Notes under the pieces: generated by a model
What the model saw: the letters and a program-made list of their open reading frames with translations, nothing else
The model's database searches: none
What the model was told of the DNA's origin: nothing
Shown here: piece by piece, positions 1 through 11,510 of the stretch
Layout of the letters: every line of letters starts with the position of its first letter
Numbering within the stretch: position 1 is the first letter of the stretch
Position numbers and translations under genes: made by a program
Origin: Bifiguratus adelaidae
Lineage: Eukaryota; Mucoromycota; Endogonomycetes; Endogonales
Reading direction: 5' to 3'
NCBI GenBank assembly: GCA_002261195.1
Contig: MVBO01000002.1
Location: 171,289-235,288 of the forward strand
Length of the DNA: 64,000 nucleotides

Positions 1-959
1 AAAGACTATTCACTTACTCTGTAATGTGCAGTCGTGAATAGCAGACTAAGAACGCCGCTATCCAGTGCGGCGATTGCGCCCTGCACTAAAAGCACCACCA
101 AGCAAGCGCTTGGCCGTACGATGAGAACAAGCAAGTGAATATGTGATCATGTCCCATCTCGCTCAACATTCATTGTGCTACACGATTCTTCCCTTTTTGA
201 GTAAAACGTGGTTCGTGTCGTTGACTTTTGACTATATATAGTGATATGCGGATACAACGCGTCATTGAAGGGCCGACAAATCGTCTATCTCTTGCACTGC
301 ATCTATCAGACGAAGCATGCCCACCATGCCCGAATCTCTACACCTCATACCTTTTGCCCATACACCGTTTGCGGACTGCTCAAGGACGTCTAATTAATTT
401 TTAGCCAATGAATGAAAACGATCCATCTGACTCGGCTCCACTGCCCTAACCCTGAGCATCGATGGAAGGTCAAGGCGAAGACATGGTCCCTAGAACAACA
501 GTAAGCTGACCCCCTTTACTGTCAAAAACAGCCGTTGAAGCTCGCTGCCATCCAGCAAAGAGACTTGCTTTACCCCCTTTTTTCATTCATAACAAGATAT
601 AAATTAAAAGCGTTGCATTATTTCATTCATTTCTTGTGCTCTCACCTGTTGCTTGCGACGGAGGACTCATTTGGGTACGTGTTATCGGACAACTGGGTCA
701 CTGCTTGAGGCTATAGAGGTATGTAGGAAATGACTGGGTGGACTTGGATAGCTAGTGCGGAAGAAGAGGCTCCCATGAGCTTCATGTGGCCCTGCAGGGC
801 TGTTTTGGCTTGGGCTGAGCTGATATGAACATGTTTGTTTTCTTTTCGTGTTGCAGATCACATTAGGCCAGGCGTTTGCTTCTAAAGGCTACCTTGACCT
901 GTATACGACGATACTCTCTGCTCATAACGCGGAAAACGCGCGTCTGACGTGGTATCGAC
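1..959. other. 5' flank and leader of the homeodomain gene
   Basis: No convincing coding region. A probable 5'-UTR intron lies at 719-856: it starts GTATGT, ends TTGCAG and has a branch-like CTGAT upstream of the acceptor. A TGA in frame 12 nt before the ATG at 960 supports that start. A CT-rich/TATA-like stretch near 228-242 may belong to a promoter, but this is weak. Confidence 0.5.
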
Positions 960-2115
960 ATGAACTATGACCAAAATACTGGCCTGGTACGAGAGATCAG
1001 ATCTTTTGGCGGTAAACACTAATGTCCGATGCTGTCATTCTTTAGAGTTATCCTAATCCCCAGGATACAAGTCAGCAGGCACTAGGAGGGGCAGGGAACA
1101 TGAATCTTCCAGTGTCCGACAACTCACAATCACGTAAGCGCCGAGGCCGACCATCTCAGAAGCAAATGGCAGTAGCCGGTGGTGGATTTCCAGGCAATCA
1201 ATCGTCAGTACAACAGGTCGCCGCCATTACACAACAAGTACAACAGCAGCAAGCCGCGGCTGGCCAGCAACCTGATGGACACCCCGGTGTCCATGGTAAG
1301 TCAGGCAACAAATGGATCGTGTCAAGGAACATTAGCTCACCTAATCCGACTTAGGTAACAATCCACAGCTCTCGCTGGAACAAATTCTAGAAGAAGCGCG
1401 GCTCGCAGATACCATAGGGAACTCTGTGAGTCAAATGCATCCAAACTCGCTATATCCGACAGGCGCTGGGCAACAATCGCAGCAGCAATACAATGCTCAA
1501 CTAGGACAGCAACCTCAGCTACCACATGGCTATGCACAAGTCGTCGGCGCACCGACCCGGCGGAAGCGGACACGCACTGTCACCACACCTTATCAATCTC
1601 GAGTCTTGAACAAGATTTTGTCACAGACCCTCTTTCCTTCAACGGATATGCGTGAGGCGTTGGCTGCAGCGCTAGGCATGACGCCGAGAGCTGTCCAAAT
1701 ATGGTTCCAGAACCAGCGCGCAAAGATCAAGAATCGAGAGCGACAGGAAGAGCTTGGACTCGGTCACCTGACTGGTCCGGGCAACGTACTAGGTTCCAAT
1801 CTTCTCATTCAGAACATGGTGGGCAACCAGGTTGGCACCCCTCAAGGTACGCCACCCCAACAGCATACTATGGTTGGGGCTCAAGGACAGCAATCAAATC
1901 AAGGTGCCACATCACATCAACACACATCACAGCAACACAACGGATCCCCAGGCGGTGGGGCAAACTCGAGCGGAGTAAAACAGCAAGGTCAAGCGCAGAG
2001 AGCACAGCAGCTTCAGAATATTACTGCATCTGCACCCATGGATCTCAATGCTATGGGCATCCAACAACCTCATCCTGGCCACATGGGGCACGTCGTACCC
2101 GGGCATCACTATTAA
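960..2115 (+). CDS. AT-hook and homeodomain transcription factor, Gln-rich
   Basis: Predicted nuclear DNA-binding regulator of 339 aa. Exons are 960-986, 1064-1295 and 1355-2115; both introns have GT-AG ends and keep the frame. The N-terminus has an AT-hook-like RKRRGRP followed by Gln-rich sequence. The homeodomain spans about residues 155-214; it starts RRKRTRT and carries the recognition-helix signature WFQNQRAKIKNR. The C-terminal third is rich in Gln, Gly and His, as in activation domains. There is no TALE three-residue loop insertion in the homeodomain, so it is a typical 60-residue type. It converges on the U2B''-like gene, whose stop lies 272 nt downstream. The target genes cannot be read from sequence. 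Confidence 0.9.
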
Positions 2116-2387
2116 GGAACGGTGTACGCTCTAGATCGGACGGGCCCTGGTGAATGCGAAACGTTTGTTGTTGTATAGTATCCTCCTTTTTCAATTCAAC
2201 ATCCCTTCTCGCAACAATCTCGGCCGTAAATTGCTTACACAGCTTGCTTGTCCTGGCCATTGCGTTCCTATTGTACCATCGTGACACGCGCCAGTAGACT
2301 AGTTTGCTTGCATCTTTTGTCATCAAAAAGACGTGAATCTTGTTCGTATAGTCCATATGTTACAGGTATAGAAAAAGCTCAAAGCTT

Positions 2388-3293
2388 TTACTGCTTAGCA
2401 AAAGACACTTTCATGGCGTTTTCCTGTGTCAGTTTGAAACCATTGAGCGCGTCTTTTGCGACAGCTGACTGAACGTCCGTTTCGAATTCTACAAAGGCGA
2501 GATCGGGCTTTCCTGCTACAAGCCGAACCTCTTTGAAGCCAGGATATCTATAGATTAAAAGAGTTAATATCGGTAAATGATGACAATAAAAAGGATCGTC
2601 CCATGAACTTACTGTTCAAAGAGATAGCCCAACACTTCTTCTGTTGCGTCAGCCACTAGACCTTCCAAGAAGAGAATCTTGTTGGGGACCTCATCGCTAG
2701 CGACACCATTCGTCATACCATTGCTCTTCGCGGGCTCTTGTTCATTTTCCTCCATCTCCTCATCATGTTTTCCACGTTTTGCATTCCCATCTTCATCCAT
2801 TGCCTCTGCCTCATCCTTCGTGCGCTTTTGACCCAATGCCAGTAGCGCTGATCCCGCTTCTTTATCGCGTTTCACTTGTTCAGGATTGTGGTATGTTCCA
2901 TCCAGCTTCGCTACCGCATCTGACTTGCTCTTGGCATACTCTATAGACTACACCTCGTTCAATACGCGCTCAACAAGACCGAGATCCACTTACCATGGGC
3001 TTTTCGAAAAAGAAGAATCCGTTCAACCCTCGCATCGCCGCGGTTGCACTTGGTAGCTCTCTGAACACAATGAATGCTTGGCCACGACCTTTGATGGTCT
3101 TTATGGCGACGACATCAAGGACTCTACCATAAGCCGAGAATAGGTTATACAACGATCGGCGTAGTTCTGGTGGATGGGAATTTGAACATGCGGTACCGTG
3201 GAGCGCGACATGCAGGAGACATTTACCTTCTTTCTGTATCTTCTCTGGTAGGTTTCGTACGTATATGGTCTGATTGGGAGGTATACTTGCCAT
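2388..3293 (-). CDS. U1A/U2B''-type snRNP protein (two RRMs)
   Basis: Spliceosomal RNA-binding protein of 244 aa that should bind a U1 or U2 snRNA stem-loop. Exons run 3293-3227, 3166-2994, 2947-2613 and 2547-2388, all in frame. RRM1 begins right after [15 protein letters not shown] (RNP2 IYVRNL) and contains GRGQAFIVF (RNP1). A Lys/Glu-rich linker (about residues 100-170) precedes a second RRM with KILFLEGL and PDLAFVEF, ending in FAKQ. This order, spacing and the terminal RRM2 are the U1A/U2B''/SNF family pattern. Sequence alone does not separate a U1A from a U2B'' role, because many fungi keep a single SNF-like protein. Confidence 0.93.
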
Positions 3294-3599
3294 AATGTAT
3301 GTGATCTGTCGCCTCACTCGATACGCAAGGCAGTAGGTGAAATGCAGGTAGAAGAGTGGCTTCTAAAATTTGATTGGCTGTCTTGTGCGAACAATGGCGC
3401 TTTGCAGGAGACTTTTCTTGTGGGTACACGCGTGAGTGGACGGAATGGAAAGGTGTTCCATTGCTACAATGACGATAGATCAATGGAGTGTAGTGGGCAC
3501 GCGAACTGCATCTTATTTTGGTCCACATGGTGTCATTAGGGGAAGCACACTACATGCCGTCTTCAATGGCTAGTTTATGATCTGTATGTCGTATCGCCT
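3294..3599. other. Spacer between two minus-strand genes
   Basis: About 300 nt upstream of the U2B''-like start and downstream of the TPT1 stop. Only short open frames on either strand. It should hold the snRNP gene promoter and the TPT1 3' end; no clear motif was seen. Confidence 0.5.
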
Positions 3600-4516
3600 C
3601 TACAATAAGGAGCTCCCTTCTCTGGTCAGCACTTTTTGAAAATATACACTCGGAAGATAACCATCCTTTCCTGGTGTGAGTATCACAGAATTGCTGGATA
3701 TAAAGAATGGGATGCCGTCTTTGGCAAGCAATAGTAAGCGACAATGTGAAGTGCGTTAGCCAGCCATCAATAGCGGCACGATGATGCTTACCCGCAATGG
3801 CCTTGGCCATGTCGATGTGTATGAATACATCGCAGGATCTTCTCATCCCTAGACTCTCAAGTTAGCGGTCGAATAGCCCCATAATCTCGCCAAAACGCAC
3901 CGCTAATCACACCGTCCTCCCCAGGCATTCCAGGTGCCAGGTGTATATGATTCCGCCTCATCCTTGATAGTCCTTGAAAGGCTACAACACGCCGAGTTAG
4001 CAATTGCGATAAGAGGATTGATGTTAAGCTCCTTACCGATGCTCGGCCATTTGTCGCGATAGGTACCGTGTATGACCATGGGATACCGACTTGCATCCGT
4101 AATCTCTTCCATCTGTACATTATCAAGCTTCAAGCGATGTCAATCTCACGACGCTATTCGCACGCATGCTATAATACCTTCAAACTATGTCCTTGGTTGG
4201 CTCGAATAAGCCAAGAGTCCAGCTTGCCTGTTGGTGCCCCTTCTACATGCACAAGAGTGAAGCGCTGCTTGTCGTTCTGAGCAACAACCTGTTGAATGTC
4301 CTCTAGTGTGTAGTTTCGAAACTTTTGATGAGCTAGCTATCAGCCAGCGAGTCAGAGTCTGGACAATGTACACTCCGGAAAGGCGCCTACCAAATCACTG
4401 AGCTCCACGAAGCCATCGTCACGAATGGGGATCCCTTCCTTCTCTGCATTATGCCTCAGTGTGGAAGAAAGAGCTTTGGAAAGCCGGACGTTATGACCAT
4501 CGACGGCCTTACTCAT
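3600..4516 (-). CDS. TPT1: tRNA 2'-phosphotransferase
   Basis: Removes the splice-junction 2'-phosphate from ligated tRNA using NAD+, the last step of fungal tRNA splicing. The protein is 205 aa (yeast Tpt1 is about 230). Exons are 4516-4391, 4336-4178, 4112-4037, 3981-3901, 3848-3792 and 3718-3600. Diagnostic blocks: RLSKALSSTLRHNA near the N-terminus, then WLIRANQGHS, VIHGTYRDKWPSI, GLSRMRRNHIHLA and FISSNSVILTPG. The conserved Arg-His and His-Gly-Thr residues of the KptA/Tpt1 active site are all present. Five small introns in about 900 nt make this one of the more intron-rich genes here. The gene looks intact. Confidence 0.95.
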
Positions 4517-4622
4517 TAAATGCAACCGGAAGATGTATTATGGATGTCTACAAGTCCTAAGGGTATATCACGTTAGATATCAATAAGGTATAGTATATCT
4601 TGTCCAGTCTTGCGCCATACGC

Positions 4623-7380
4623 TCAAGTCAATTGGTGAAGCTCAGCTTGTAGTTGATGGATCATTCTAATTCATGAATTTGATCAGACTTGCGATTGTGA
4701 TATACCTAAAACACTTACTCTAACATGCGATCTCTTTCGGCTTTCAGCTCGTCGATATGACCATCTTTCTCCTTGAGTTTGGTCTGCAGGCCAAAGTTAT
4801 TAGCTTGTCAGGCTTGAGCGACCAGAATGCCTTACCTCGTATGACTCAGCCTCGTCCTCGAGCCATTTCATTTCCATAAGTTTACTCTTCATCTCATCTT
4901 CCTTGGTCGACAACGCCCTATGTTTATCTTGCTCCAATTCAAGGAGCTTAGCTGTATGTGCTTGATGGAGCTGTTCGAGGGCAGTTTGTTGCGAATCGGT
5001 CAGCTGTGTCAATTTCTCCTGGTATTCCTTCAGCTGCTCGTCCTTGCTCTGGATCATTGCTTCAAACTCGGAGCGAATTTTAAATAATTCACTTTCATGA
5101 GCACCCTTGATGTCTGAGGAGCTTGTCGTATTCTCTTCAAGTGCCTATACCAGTTCGCATTAGTCAAGCTCATGTTTTGTCCCTTCAGAATGCATACCTG
5201 CTTAGCAATCTCTAGCTGCTCCGTGACATACGACAATGCTTTGGCGTTTTCTTCATGACTAGCTCGAGTCAACTCTTCATGTGCCTGTTGTATCTTCTCC
5301 AGCTCTTGAGCATGCGATAGAACCGCCTTCTGCATGGCCTCCTGAGCCCGCGCCAACTCCGCATCCTTTCCTGCCAACGATTGCTGATGAATATTTTCGA
5401 TATCGGCTAATTGCTGTTTCAGCGTTTCCGAGTTCTCGTTGGCTTTTTCCAGGGCAGATTTAAGTTCGGCCAGTTCGGCAGGATCCATCGCAGGCTGCGC
5501 ATCCCTGGCTTGCTCCATGGCCTGTGTCAAATTGGCAACTTCAGTCTCGTGCTCGGTCTTTAATTTCTCCAACTGCATGCGATGATCTTCTTGGAATTGA
5601 GACAGTTCATCGGCAAGTTTGGCGACTGATTGCTCCAATTCTGAACATTTGGCCTTCCAGCGAGCCACCTCTTCCTTCGCTGCAGCCAATTCTTCTTGGA
5701 GTGAGTTTGATCGTGCGGATTGGTCTTGCTCCCATGAAGCTTGGACAGCTTCTTGCTCGGCCGAATGATGAGCTTTAAGCGCTTTAACGTCCTCGGCATG
5801 CTTGGCGATCAGAAGGTCCATCTCGTTCTTGAGTTCTGACAGTGCATTATCACCCTCCGCTTGCAACGCTTCCATATGTTCCGCATTGGCTCTTTCTATG
5901 GATTCCAATTTGCTTTGGATTGAAGCAAGTTCATTTGCGCGATCGGCATTTTGCTCCTCGAGAGTTGTTCGAATCTCCAGATGCTCGGTTTCCTTGGTCT
6001 GCATCGCCTCCAATTCGCTTTGCAACTTGGCGATAGCCTCCTGCTGTGCCGTTGTTAAGGCTTCAAGTTCCGCCTTGTGGGATTCAACCAGTTCGCTGGT
6101 TTCATTAGTAGCCCCCTCGAGCTTCCGCTGGAGCTCTGCGAGTAAAGCGCTACTATCATCCGCTTGGTGTACGGCTTCCAATTGCTGCACTTGATCTTTG
6201 GCAGCCACGAGATCATTCTGTAGCTGTTCGAGCGCACTCACATGCGCTGCGGTTTGTGCTTCAATAGCTTGTTGGTGACTTGCCTTCGCATCCTCAAGTG
6301 CAGATTGCAGCTCTTTGATCTGCGACTGATGCTGATCTATGGTCGCCTGCAATTCTTGATGCTGAACTCTTTTCTCCTCGGAGAACTCTTCCTGAAACTT
6401 TCTTCGTTGCTCTTCCAACTCCTCAGCATGCTTTTGCTGCAATTCCTCAATGTTTCGCTGCATATTCGCCAGTACATCGGCTTGACCCAGAGATAATTCA
6501 GAGCGTAAGTCGGCAATGTGTTGCTGATGGCGATCCTGAAGGTCGCTCAATTCCCTCTCATGCTGTGCTATGAGTTGCTCCAATTCAGACTTGCTTTGAT
6601 CAGTGCCGCCGGCGATTTCGGATAGCTCACGATTTTGAGATTCCAAAACTTCAACACGCTCGCGCAATTGTGTCAACTCTTCACCGTCAACCGCAGCGTC
6701 TGCACCCTCGTTATCACCATTCAAGGTACTCTGAGGCTTCTCCAAGTCTGCATGAGTATTTTCAAGATCCTGCTCCTTCTCCTTCAACGCTGCTTCCAAC
6801 TCTTCAATCTGAACAAAAAAGTATGAACGAAGCTATCTAAGGTATTTGTAAATCAACTTATGCAAGTCACCTTTTGTTGAAGGGTCTTGATTTCTTCCGC
6901 ATGCTTTGCAGCTGCAGTGCCTGGTGTAGGGGTACGGGAGGCTGGAGCCACACCTGCTGCCGGTCTACGCGCAGGCGAAGGGGTCGTAGGAGCCGTACCT
7001 GAGGCCAAGCCGGTTGATTTCTTCACAACCGGGGTCTTTGGTGGTGATACTGGTGTCTCCACCTTCCGGACTCTGCTCGCTGCAGTGGTTCCAGCTGTGC
7101 CGGGAGAGGAACGAGCAGCTGTAGCTGGCTTAGCCGTAGATGCCGTTAACCTAGTGGTTACGGCGCTTGCTGGGGGATTAGTGGTCCCCGTCGTCCTTGT
7201 CGCGGTAGTTCTTGTTGCGCTAACTGTTGCCCTAGTAGGCGTGGGACTGGTGATCCCTCTCGCCGTGCTAGGCGACAGTGGTGTCTTGCCATTCGCGGCA
7301 GCCTTGGATGCAGCGGTTGGTCTTGTAAGACTACTTGGCACCGCAGGTCGCGTTGTTGATCGTGTTCCAGAGGTCGACAT
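4623..7380 (-). CDS. Long coiled-coil protein with basic Ser/Thr/Pro-rich head
   Basis: Predicted 845 aa. Exons are 7380-6871, 6808-5198, 5144-4836, 4783-4719 and 4665-4623. The first about 150 residues are rich in Ala, Thr, Pro, Ser and Arg and strongly basic, like microtubule- or filament-binding heads. Residues about 155-840 are an almost unbroken heptad coiled coil rich in Glu, Gln, Leu and Lys. The last intron is inferred: without it a TAA at 4715-4717 ends the protein after RDRMLE, but the same bases form a GTAAGT donor, and splicing extends the heptads to a stop at 4623. No CAP-Gly, motor or calponin domain is seen, so the family is unknown; a cytoskeletal tether is inference. The ATG at 7380 is divergent from APC13, about 130 nt away. 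Confidence 0.8.
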
Positions 7381-7511
7381 GGGCAAAAAGAAGGAAGAAG
7401 AGTGCAAGTTCACAAGTCAATCACTCTGCCTGCAAGGGGGAAAGGATGAAGGTGACCGGAAGGTCGTACAACACTCCTATCCGGATTTGGAAAGTGTCTT
7501 TCACGCGTGTC

Positions 7512-7906
7512 ATGGTAAGTTGGGCGGCGACATTGATGCCATTACTCACCGTGTCGAGCAGGATAGTCAGTTCAGCTACGTTCAAATGACAAAGTCATCG
7601 ATCATTGATATGGTGGATGTATTTCCAGATGAAAAGCTACCGGAGGAAGGTAAGATTAGGTTCCTTTTCAGTCCGGTCGCGTTGAAACATGAGCCTAAAC
7701 TCATGGGCCTCTAGATATTCAGATACCTCCAAAGTTACAGCCTCCGAATGAGGAAGACGCGGATGAAGGTGAGCGCAGGGAATCACAAAGGCATTATTTA
7801 CAGAGGGGCTTACATGTCAGCAACAATAGCCGAGCTGGCCAAAGCAGCGCTGGAATCAGAAAACAAATGGACGGATCTGGAGCTTTCTTTTGGGGGCAAC
7901 CTCTGA
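7512..7906 (+). CDS. APC13: Anaphase-promoting complex subunit 13
   Basis: Small structural subunit of the APC/C ubiquitin ligase; 76 aa, matching the 74-aa human ANAPC13. Exons are 7512-7514, 7562-7649, 7715-7768 and 7821-7906. The spliced protein starts MDSQ and contains DEKLPEEDIQIP, matching the human block DKLPYEDVAIP, then NKWTDLELSF near the C-terminus, matching KWTDLALQY. The first coding exon would be only the ATG, directly followed by GTAAGT. An in-frame upstream ATG at 7446 would add 22 residues with no family similarity, so I prefer 7512. The stop lies 23 nt from the stop of the opposite-strand RhoGEF. Confidence 0.85.
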
Positions 7907-7929
7907 TATATACAATCGTAGCGGGGCCA

Positions 7930-10207
7930 TCACTCGCCTACCTTCAGGCCGTCTAGTGGCTCCATTCTACGAGATGCGTGCCACATCGCCTCTCTAGCAG
8001 CCGCAATCCTCGCCGCCTTTTTCTCGACTTTGAATTGCATCGGAGTTGGTATCAAATCGTCCAAAGACATTCGAAATTCTTGAATTGAATTTAGAACGGA
8101 ACATTGTGGTATTTGACACTGCGCCATGTTTTTGTCTTTCTGCCGGTTGGTGTGTCCCGCGATCGCTGCGACGAGAGCATTGTGCCATGCTTGTCGGGAT
8201 TCTAAGGTTTGCGGAATAAGAGACAAGGTCTGATTGTTGCTATGCACGATGGTGAAGTTGATTGGGCTGATCGGCTGCTCTTTTGCACCTTCTTTGCTTG
8301 GCAATTCCCGTTGCACAAATGTAACGCGGCAGGGTGGTGATAGGAGCTTATAGATGGGTTGCTGTATTCCCGGCATGGACTCGCTAGAACGCTTTGTAAT
8401 GAGTAATATGTCGTCAAAGAGGAACAGGTGAACATTTCCGTTGATGGGTTTGTTGTCCGCAACTTCTTGCGATATGGCAGTCTTGATTGCGCTCGGCTTG
8501 ATTTTTTCGGTAAAGTATTCGGTGGGGAGCGGGGACAAGCATTGGGAGGTAGGCGTTCTCGGTGACTGATTGAGAGAAGACGAACTGGAGGATGGGGATT
8601 TAGGAGGTGGTTTAGGCTGTCGAGATGTCGATGACAAAAAGACCTCCCCTTCAAGTCTAAGTTTTCTACCGCGCCGAGCGAGCGTGAAGTCTGGGTATTT
8701 CTGAACGGACGGCAATGTTAGTCACATGTTGGATTGATCGATCTCCAGGTACCTGTAGACCTTTGATGCGATTTGCTAGAGATTCCAGGTCGCAAAAGGC
8801 TTGTTCCTCCAACTGAGCATCCTGGATACTGCGGATAATGGCGTCCATTTGTTCAACCAACTGCCCGTTTTCACACGCTTCTCTGCTGGTAGTTGGATAG
8901 CACTCTTTCAAATTCTATGGCAGGCTCATGAGTCACAACCGCCAATGCAGTCTATCAGCTAAATACCTTGAAAATCAATGGGTATTTCGCTAGTCGCTGA
9001 ACCGGCTTCAGCAAAAATGCTTGCAGTGTTAAACGGCGACATTGAGGGGACGCAACTTGTCTCTGATAGGTCCCGCATTTAACAATTTCGCAAGGCTTAA
9101 CCTCTGCACTCACCCGTAAAAAGTCTCCTAGCGCATCCTTAGGATCGGTCAAGGCTGCGTCCAGCAATGCCACAGCTTGCTCAAAGTTGATCAAGTAGGT
9201 CATGTAGAGTGTAAATCCGTCCAGCTGAAAAGAAATACGGTGTTAATGGATGCTTCGAACCATTATCGCACGAACCTCACTAAGGTAAATGTCGGCTATG
9301 CCAGATAAGAGAGGCCTTTGGCTATCTTGTCGCTCTCGCAATGACTTGATGGCCGTTAGATGCGAGTTAAGTGTACCAGACTACACGCTCACATACCAGC
9401 AGTAAAGGTTGATGAAACATGATGATGGAATTGACATTGGAAAACAACATGCGAATTTTCTTTGGCAGCATGATTTCCGCTGCCCGGCACGGCTTGATAA
9501 ACACCTAAAGAGGCTTACTACGAGCAGATTATGGTGCATACACCTACCTGATAAACCAACTTCAAGTCCTCTAGATATGTTTCCTCGGTTTCTATGATCT
9601 CGTACATCAACTCTTGCTGTTTGATTTGTGCCTTGGACAAACGGAGTCTCTTGATGGTTTCATCGGACACGCCGTCGCGCCAGTTGGGAAATGGGACAGC
9701 CATATGGTGAGTTATCGAGGCTGCACCTGCCGATCTCTGACCACTACCGTCGTCACCAACAGCCATGAAGCGAGAAGGATCGCCTACATTGGGGGCGTCT
9801 CCTGCAGAAGAACTTGCTCGCTTCAACTGCGGTCTACGGCGCACTTTATCCTTGTAAGAGACTGATTTGTTGCGCCATAGCGGTGACGAAGGCATGGTGC
9901 TTTCGGAGGTCCCGCTCGCGCAGTCGCTGGGATAGCCAGGTCGACTTGGAAGTAATGAATTTATTCTCCGGTGTGACGTTCCCGACATTCTTTGTGGACT
10001 CGACCCTATATAACTCACATAAGAGATGCCCACATTGTAGTCGATGGTTGAAGTGTGTCCGCTCGACGTTACATCCTGCCGCATTCCTGTCAAAGTCAAG
10101 GTGGAAGAGAAAGGAAAGTCGGCGTTATGACATGTCGTTCGAAGAAATATACCCGAAAAGGCAAAAGTTGTTTGCTTGCCTGCCATATTCGGCACCGCGT
10201 CTCCCAA
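7930..10207 (-). CDS. RhoGEF with DH and PH domains
   Basis: Guanine-nucleotide exchange factor for a Rho-family GTPase, 658 aa. Exons: 10207-9548, 9504-9397, 9344-9276, 9224-9114, 9062-8967, 8914-8753, 8700-7930. The N-terminal about 205 residues are low-complexity. The DH domain starts at ELMYEIIETEETYLEDLK, continues through FHQPLLLSLRERQ, and holds the CR3 signature LLKPVQRLAKYPL. A PH domain follows (VHLFLFDDILLITKRS is the usual beta strand), with a Ser/Pro-rich insert before it. The gene ends just after ARREAMWHASRRME. A further in-frame intron inside the first exon (about 10094-10163, GTATAT...GACAG) cannot be excluded; it would shorten the N-terminus only. Confidence 0.9.
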
Positions 10208-10309
10208 CAGCAGAATTTGACCAGACCGCGCCGGCCCATCACTGGCCGGGCGGTGACCGCTTCCTCTATCTTCAATATACCATGTCGCCCCTGTGTGTCA
10301 ATCGTTACC

Positions 10310-11510
10310 ATGAGTAAACCTGTCGTCGCAGTTCTCGGTATTACTGGCTTGCAAGGTAAGGTCTGGCGTGACAGGAAATGCTTATCTGTTGCATAGGCGG
10401 TTCAGTCGTGAGCGGTCTTTTAGCGAGCAAGAGGTACAATGACCGTGCATCTACTCGAAAACCGAGTCAGAAAGAGCAAAGAAGTCGCAAAGGATCAAGG
10501 AGTCGAAATTGTTCCAGCTGACGCCTCCAAAAAAAGAGCACTTGACGCGCTTGCTTTATGGTGCTGATTTTGTTTTTGGTGTGACCAATCTTTTTGATAT
10601 TGTGAGTCTATTAACATTCTATCGAAGGATATGTGACTCATTGACAACATCTGTGCAGGACAATTACCCCGAGAACATACCCGTGGAAGAGGGTCAAGGC
10701 AAGCAGATGATTGACGTTGCAAAGGATGTTGGTATCAAGTTTTTCGTGTGGAGGTAAGATGCGTTCGATGTTCAAAAGACGCGTAACTGATCGGTTCCAG
10801 TTCTCTTCCCAATGCTGCCAAGGTATCTAATGGCAAACACAACAAGGTCTTCCACTTCGATGGTAAGTGAAGGTCTCTACAAGATGCCACCATTAATCTC
10901 CAAGCAGGAAAGAATAACGTCGCGCAATATGCGCTCGGATCTGGCTTACCGTGCGCCTGCATCGAGCCAGCAGCTTTCTTGGAAAATTATCTAAGATTTC
11001 CCCCAAAGAAACAGGGTGACGAGTATATCATTACAATGCCTTTGACCCCTGCGGATGCAAAGAGTAAGTATCTTGTCTGCAACGTCACCACCACTCACTT
11101 GATTCTCGTAGGGGAATATGTGAGCATCACCTCGGACTTTGGGCGCGCAGTTGTCGCTTTGCTGGACGATCAGAAGAAGTGGCAAGGTCGTACACTTCGG
11201 TTGGCATCGGAGCTAATGAGTCAGAATGAAGCAGCTGCCATCTTTGCAAAGGGTAAGCGGATATCTTCCCTCTCGGCCAGACACTAAATCAGTATGCTAC
11301 CTAGTCACTGGCAAGCGTTTCAAGTTCGTCGAAGCACCCGCTCACTATGCCAACGAAGAGCTTGCTGCCATGTTCAATTATTTCAATTACCACGGCTATT
11401 ACGGTCGCAAGCCAGATGACACGGTGCCTTTCCCGGAGACCAAGGAATTGGGTATCAAATTGACTTCCTTTGAAGAATGGGTGGAGAAGCACGCGGACAA
11501 GTTTCAGTAA
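10310..11510 (+). pseudogene. NmrA-like Rossmann gene, copy A, locally disrupted
   Basis: Paralogue of the gene at 12118-13333, with seven exons at matching positions: 10310-10355, 10397-10601, 10659-10753, 10801-10862, 10908-11063, 11112-11252, 11305-11510. It starts MSKPVVAVLGITGLQGGS, an NmrA/HSCARG dinucleotide-binding signature, and ends in EEWVEKHADKFQ. Exon 2 is 205 nt versus 206 nt in copy B. Aligning them, the frame is lost by two single-base losses near 10465-10480 and regained in part by an extra base in an A7 run near 10532-10538. The net effect is a one-base loss, so no reading frame crosses exon 2. All other exons and splice sites are intact. It is either a recent pseudogene or a local assembly error; an intron at GAG|GTACAA would remove part of the problem but also the conserved RASTR strand. 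Confidence 0.75.

Noticed and set aside
5802-6194. 130-codon plus-strand frame, Ser/Ala/Cys-rich
   Set aside because: Antisense to coiled-coil heptads; a typical shadow of Glu/Leu/Ala-rich coding sequence.
6887-7714. 275-codon plus-strand frame, Ala/Val-rich
   Set aside because: It is antisense to the Ser/Thr/Pro-rich head of the coiled-coil gene; codon bias of that exon creates the open frame.
9386-9397. 16-nt intron in the RhoGEF between the LLL codons and the next exon
   Set aside because: Far too short; using the AAG acceptor at 9345 gives a 52-nt intron and the DH-domain sequence SLRERQ.
10425-10477. Intron in NmrA-like copy A from GAG|GTACAA to GAGTCAG
   Set aside because: It would hide two indels but deletes the conserved RASTR strand seen in copy B and still leaves the A7 frameshift.
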